A stretch of DNA of 64,000 bases from Streptomyces sp. NBC_01241 (GTDB lineage: Bacteria > Actinomycetota > Actinomycetes > Streptomycetales > Streptomycetaceae): positions 4,684,501 through 4,748,500 of the forward strand of contig NZ_CP108494.1 of NCBI RefSeq assembly GCF_041435435.1. The letters are read 5' to 3'. Shown here one piece after another: positions 55,801 through 61,800 of the stretch. Both the position numbers and the translations under genes were made by a program. The notes under the pieces were generated by a model. It searched no databases. It was not told the DNA's origin and was given only the letters and a program-made list of their open reading frames with translations. How positions within the stretch are numbered: position 1 is the stretch's first letter; each line of letters starts with the position of its first letter.

Positions 55801-58800
55801 ATCCGCAGGCCCCGGCCCCCCAGCCGGGCAACCACGCCCCGGTCGACCTGAACAGCAACGTCACCCCGGTCAACCCGGTCCATCTGGCCGCCATATCAGG
55901 GGCGTTGGGCCTGCACCCCACATATCTGCGCAGCGTCCTACCCGTACTCCACCAGTCCGCCACGCCGAGCGAGGCGCTGCACACCCTGCAGACGCTGGCG
56001 ACGCGGCTCGACGCGGGACCGCAGCTGGGCGAGTTCGTCCGGCGGATGTCGGAACTCGGGGTCTCCGCCGACGACTGGTGGGACCTGTCGACCTTCCAGC
56101 ACAGCCAGGGCGACAGCATGCGCAGCCTGCTGGGCCCGGATCTGCAGCAGAGCCAGCAGCGCATCGACGAGTGGCAGCGCACCGAGGTGGTGGACACCGA
56201 CGCAGTCACCGACGCCACCGCACACGAGCTGGGCGTGCATCCGCTCGCCCTCACCCGGCTCGCCGACGCCCTTCGGCTGTACTCCCCTTCGGACATCACC
56301 CGGCTGAACATGGACGCCGACTTCTGGCAGCGCCCCGCCACCCCCGAGGAACTGGCGCTGGAGTATGTGGCCGGGCACCGCACGGAGATCGAGGAGCTCC
56401 GCGCCGAGATCGACCGGGAGCGGTTCGACGAGATCACCGACGACCTCCTCGGCGAGGACCGTAACGAGACCGGCGATCCCGACCTCGACTACCACGGCTT
56501 CCTGCACTGGAGCAGGATGTCCCTCGAAGGTCTGCGGCACTTCACCGCAGCCGAGCTGGACTTCCTGATCGGCAACTGGTCGGCGGTCAGGGACATCGTG
56601 CCGCCACCGCCCAACTTCGATCTCGCTGACCACCGGAGCGAGCTGTACGAGGTGGAACACCAGCGCAACATGGCCGAGTTCGCGGTCATCAGGGCGAACC
56701 GGGCCCAGGACCCGGTGGCGCTCAGCAGCGCGCAGGAACGCCTGGCTCAGCTGGATCCCTACGTCACGGACCACCGCGCCCAGGTGCAGCAGCGGCTCGC
56801 CCAGCTGTGGTCCGAGAACCCCATGACCCCCGCCACTCCGGGCGCGCAGACCCCTTCCTCCCACCAGGCCACGCCGACGCACACGGTCTTCGACGAGGAC
56901 ATCGTGATGGGCGAGGACGCCCCGGTGGACCCGGACGGGGACATCGTGATGACCCCGAGCCCGCACCGGCCCCACTCGTCCCCGCATCTCCCCACCCCGC
57001 ACGGGACCACTGCACCCGTCCACGCCCCGACACCCGGCGTCGACTACTCCGTCGTCGAGATCCCCCCACGCCCCTCCGCCTCGGTCCCCCGCCCCGAAAT
57101 TTCGCTGGGCACGGCCGAGATCGAGCGGCCCAGTATGCGGACCATGGTGAAGGGCGGGGCCGCCGCGTCCGTCTGGGAGCGCGGGTTCGCCGTCGAACGC
57201 ACCAAGCTGAGCGACGGTAGTGTGCGCTCCGACATCACGGTCCGTATCCACCTGGACCGCCAGCCCGGTACCAATGAGAAACACGTCGCGAACGCCAAGG
57301 CCATGGCGAAGCGCGGCATCGACACCTACTACAACGACCCCAAACACCGTCTCCCCAACGGTGATCTCCTGCACGTGGAGCTGGAGTTCGTCGGCAACCC
57401 CGCGCAGGCACACCGCAAGGTGGCACTGCATCCGGACCTGGACGGCACGGGCCGCGACAACAGCGCCACCTGGTACGTCTCGGAGGGCGGGGCGGGCTCA
57501 GCCGACAAGTCACACGTCATCGCGCACGAGACCGGCCATCTCCTCGGCTTCCAGGACCAGTACCGCGAGGCCAGGACAGGCCGTCCGCTCCGGCCGGTGC
57601 ACGACGACCACTCGCTGATGTCCGGATACGGCACCGACGACGCGGGACTCATCCAGTTCAGCATGGACCACGGGATCTACCCCGCCCACCCCCTCTCGCC
57701 GACGCTGCGGATCGTGCCGCGGGACCTGCTGCTGCTCTCCACCGCGGTCGACACCGCCTGGTCGCACGCCCCCGGCGTGGGCGCGGGACCGCTCGACAAG
57801 GCCAGGGCACACATCCCGCTCGAAGTACGGGACCGAGTCCTGCGCGGCAACGCCACCACCGGCGCCACCGGCCTCCTCGCCCCACGCGGTCCCTCGGGAC
57901 GCGTACGCCCTGAGCCCACCACACCACGCAACCCCAACGGCACCTACCGGGCGGGCAAACGCCCCGACGGCAGCGACCAGACGATGTTCCCCGACCACTG
58001 GAGCCCCGAAGAAGTCCTGCACGCCACCCGCCAGGTCTACCTCGAACACGTCAGGACCAACAGCCTGACCACCGACCGCAAACGCTCGAACCGCCTGACC
58101 TTCGACGGCGTCTACCAAGGCGTCCGCATCAAGGGCACCGCCGGCACCGCCGGCACCATCATCGACTTCGCCCCCCACCCCGACCAGAGCGGGCTGCTGC
58201 CCCCCACCCACCTCAAACCGCCGGCACCCCGCAAGCTGTCCGACGAACCCGCGTTCGGGGACGTCGCCACGCGCTTCCTGACCTACGGCTCCACCGCTGA
58301 CAGAACCGGCGTCCACTACACGCTGCCCGGCCCGAACGGGGCCCTCGCGCAGAACCAGCACGGCGTCTTCATCGAACCGCTGTGGCCCGCGCACCCGAAC
58401 GGCACCCAGTGGGCCACCGTCTGGTTCAAGGACCCGAACCTGCGGGAGCAGACGGTACGGGCCCTCGCCAACGGCGCCCCGCCGCCGCCCGCATTGCATC
58501 GCGGTGACCGGGAGAGCGACGCCATGGTCGGCGTCGACGGCGAGGTGGCCACCCCCCATCTGCTCTTCCCCTCCGACTGGTCGACGCACCAGCTCTTGGA
58601 CTCGATCGTCGAGGCCCACCGCAACGCGCGCGGCAACGGTTCATGGGTGGAGGTCCCGGAGGGCGGCTACCTCTGGGAGGGCGTGCACGACGGCGTACGC
58701 ATGCACGGCCACGTCCGCGACGGCGAACACCTGTGGGCCCGGCCCTCGACGGACCAACCACCATCCCCGGACCACTCGTCCAAGGTGTTCGCGGTCACCG

Positions 58801-61800
58801 CCCCGGTAGATTTCGAGATGCCCAGACCGGGCACCACACCGGCACCGTTCCGTGTCCAGCGGGTAATCCACCTGGACGGCTCCTTGGGGATGCGCATCAC
58901 CCGGGTGCTGTCGCATCCGGCGTTGTCCCCGGAGCAGAGTAACGAACTGGCCGGGCCGCTGCGCGAGGTAAAGCTGCAAGTAGGCGCCGAACTCAACCGG
59001 CCCGACCCACGCGCACACCGCGAACTGAGCCTTATCACCTTTGACGTGGAGCTTTCGCCGACGGACGACCCGGCGATGACCGAGTACAGCCCGGAGCTGT
59101 CGAACATCGCGACGGACTTCTTCAATCCGAACATGGTGCAGGACCTGATGGTGCTCGACCTCAACGACCAGGAGGCCGTGAACACCTTCCTGCGCAAGGC
59201 CGCCGACCGGCTGCCGCCGGTGTCGGAGCTACCGGCCGGCTGGCAGGGCCCGCAGGGGCAGCCGCACCACGAGCAGGACCCGGCCTGGAAGTCGGACGTG
59301 ACGACTTCGGTCCGCCGCAACACCCTGGCCGGACTGCTCGACGAGCCCGGAGTCAAGGCGTTGTTGGCGCAGCACCGAGGCCAGGAACCGCCCAGCCCGC
59401 TCACGAACACAGACACCAACACCACCGACACGAGCGCAGACACACACACCGTCGGCGCGGGCGCGGGTGCAGGCACACACACCGACCGCATGGCCGCGGT
59501 GGCCGGCGCCCTCGGACTGCAACCCTCCGACCTCACCAGCATCGAGAGCGCCCTGAAGGGCTCCGCCCTCATCCGCCCGGCCCTCGACGCACTCAACCAG
59601 CTGGCGGCCCGACTGGATGCCGGGCCCACAGGCCCCTTCGTGAAGCGGATGACAGAACTCAATGTGCCGCTCTCCGAGTGGTGGGACTTCTCCTCGTATC
59701 TGCACACCAAGATGGGCTCGATGTCCGACATGGTCGCCCTGGACCGGACATGGGTCCAGCCGGTGCTCGACGACTCACGCGCCCATCCAGTGCCGAACGT
59801 CTCGGCCGAGACGTCGGCCCAGGCGCACGCGCTGGGCGTGCATCCGCGCTATCTCACGCGGTTGGCCGACGCCCTCAAAGTAGGCCCGGAAGACGTCGCC
59901 CTCCTGGGCAAGCGCAAGCCTTTCTGGCAGCAACCCCTGTCACCCGAGACCCTGGGACAGAAGCTCCGAGCCGAACTCGACAGCGAGCGCGAAAAGCGGG
60001 AAGACGCCCGCCTCGCCCGTGACCACAGACGCTTCGACGACGCCGCCGACGAGCTGCTGGGCAGCCGATCCACCCGCACCGAGGAGGAGTTCCGCTCCTT
60101 CATGCACTGGTCCACGGTCGCGCACCTGGGCCTGGACGTCCTCCCGGATCAGCGACTGCGAGAGTTGGTGGGGCACTGGCGTCTGGAAACGAATGACGGC
60201 ACCGACCCGGTGCCCGCGGACTTCGATCCGCGCAAGGCGGGGAAGCCCCAGGCCGAGCTGCTCCATATGGTGGCACTCGCCCATCGGTCGGGACCGCTAC
60301 CCCAAAAACTGGAGAAGGCCCTGGCCAGGCGCGACGCGGACATCAAGGCCCAGTTGACGCTGCTGGACTTGTGGCACGAGGGGGACGTGCATCAGGACGA
60401 CGGCCCGCCCGTGACACTGCCCACGGCCCCGAACCCCGCCCAGTCGTCCTCCACTCAGCAGCACGCCTCGCCGAACGTCCCTCTCCACACGCCGCACGCC
60501 AGCCCGCACAGGGTCCCGGCACCCACGCCCACGCTCATGCCCGCCGCCGACCACCCCGTCACCGATGTCCCCACGCCCACGCTCACCCCCGCCGTCGACT
60601 ACTCCGTCGCCCCGCTCCCCCCGGCCCCGCGCCCCAGGCCGGTCACCGACGTCCGTTCGCTGGGCACAGCCGAGATCCGGCGGCCCAGCCGCCTGACGCA
60701 GAGGCTGGGCGGGGCCGCCGCGTCCGTCTGGGAGCGCGCGTTCGCCGTCGAGCGCACCGAACTCAGCGACGGCAGTGTGCGCTCCGACATCACGGTCCGC
60801 ATCCATCTGAACCCCCAGCCCGGCGCCAACGAGAACCACGTCGCGAACGCCAAGGAGATGGCGCAGCGCGGCGTCGACAAGTACTTCAACGTCCCGAACC
60901 ACCGTCTCCCGAACGGTGATCTGCTGCGGGTCAGGCTGGAGTTCGTCGACAATCCCGCACAGGCGCACCGACGGGTGCGGTTGCACCCGGACCCGGACGG
61001 CACGGGCCGCGACGACAGCGCCACCTGGTACGTCTCGGACGACGGTGAGGACGGTGAGGACAAGTCGTACGTCATCGCGCACGAGACCGGCCACCTCCTC
61101 GGCTTCCAGGACCACTACCGCGAGGCCGAGCCGGGCGAGCCGTTCCGGCCGGTGTACGACGACCATTCGCTGATGTCCGGTTACGGCATCGACGACGCGG
61201 GACGCGTGCAGTTCGACATGGACTACATGGGCCCCTCCCAGCAGATCTCTCCGACGCTGCGCGTCGCGCCGCGGGATCTCCTGCTGCTCTCCACGGCGGT
61301 CGACGCCGCCTGGTCGCGTACTCCGGGCGCAGGGGCGGGCCCGCACGACAACGTCAGGGTGCACATCCCGCTCGACGTACGGGAACGGGTCCTGCGCGGC
61401 AATGCCCGCACCGGCTCCAACGGTCTGCTCGCCCCGCGCGGCCCCTCCGGGCGCTTCCGCCCCGAAGCCACCGGACCGCTGAACCCGAACGGCACCTACC
61501 GGGCGGGCAAGCGCCCCGACGGCACCGTCCAGACGATGTTCCCGGACCACTGGAGCCCCGACGAGGTCCTTCACGCCACCCGCCAGGTCTACCTCGACCA
61601 CGTCAGGACCGGCAGCCTGACGACGGACAGAAGGCGCTCGGGCCGCCAGACCTTCGACGGTGTCTACCAGGGCGTACGCATCAAGTGCACCGCCGACACC
61701 ACCGGCACCATCCTCGACTTCGCCCCCCACCCCGACCAGAGCGGCCTGCAGCCGCCCACCCACCTCGAACCGCCGCCGCCCCGCGAGCTGTCCGACGAAC

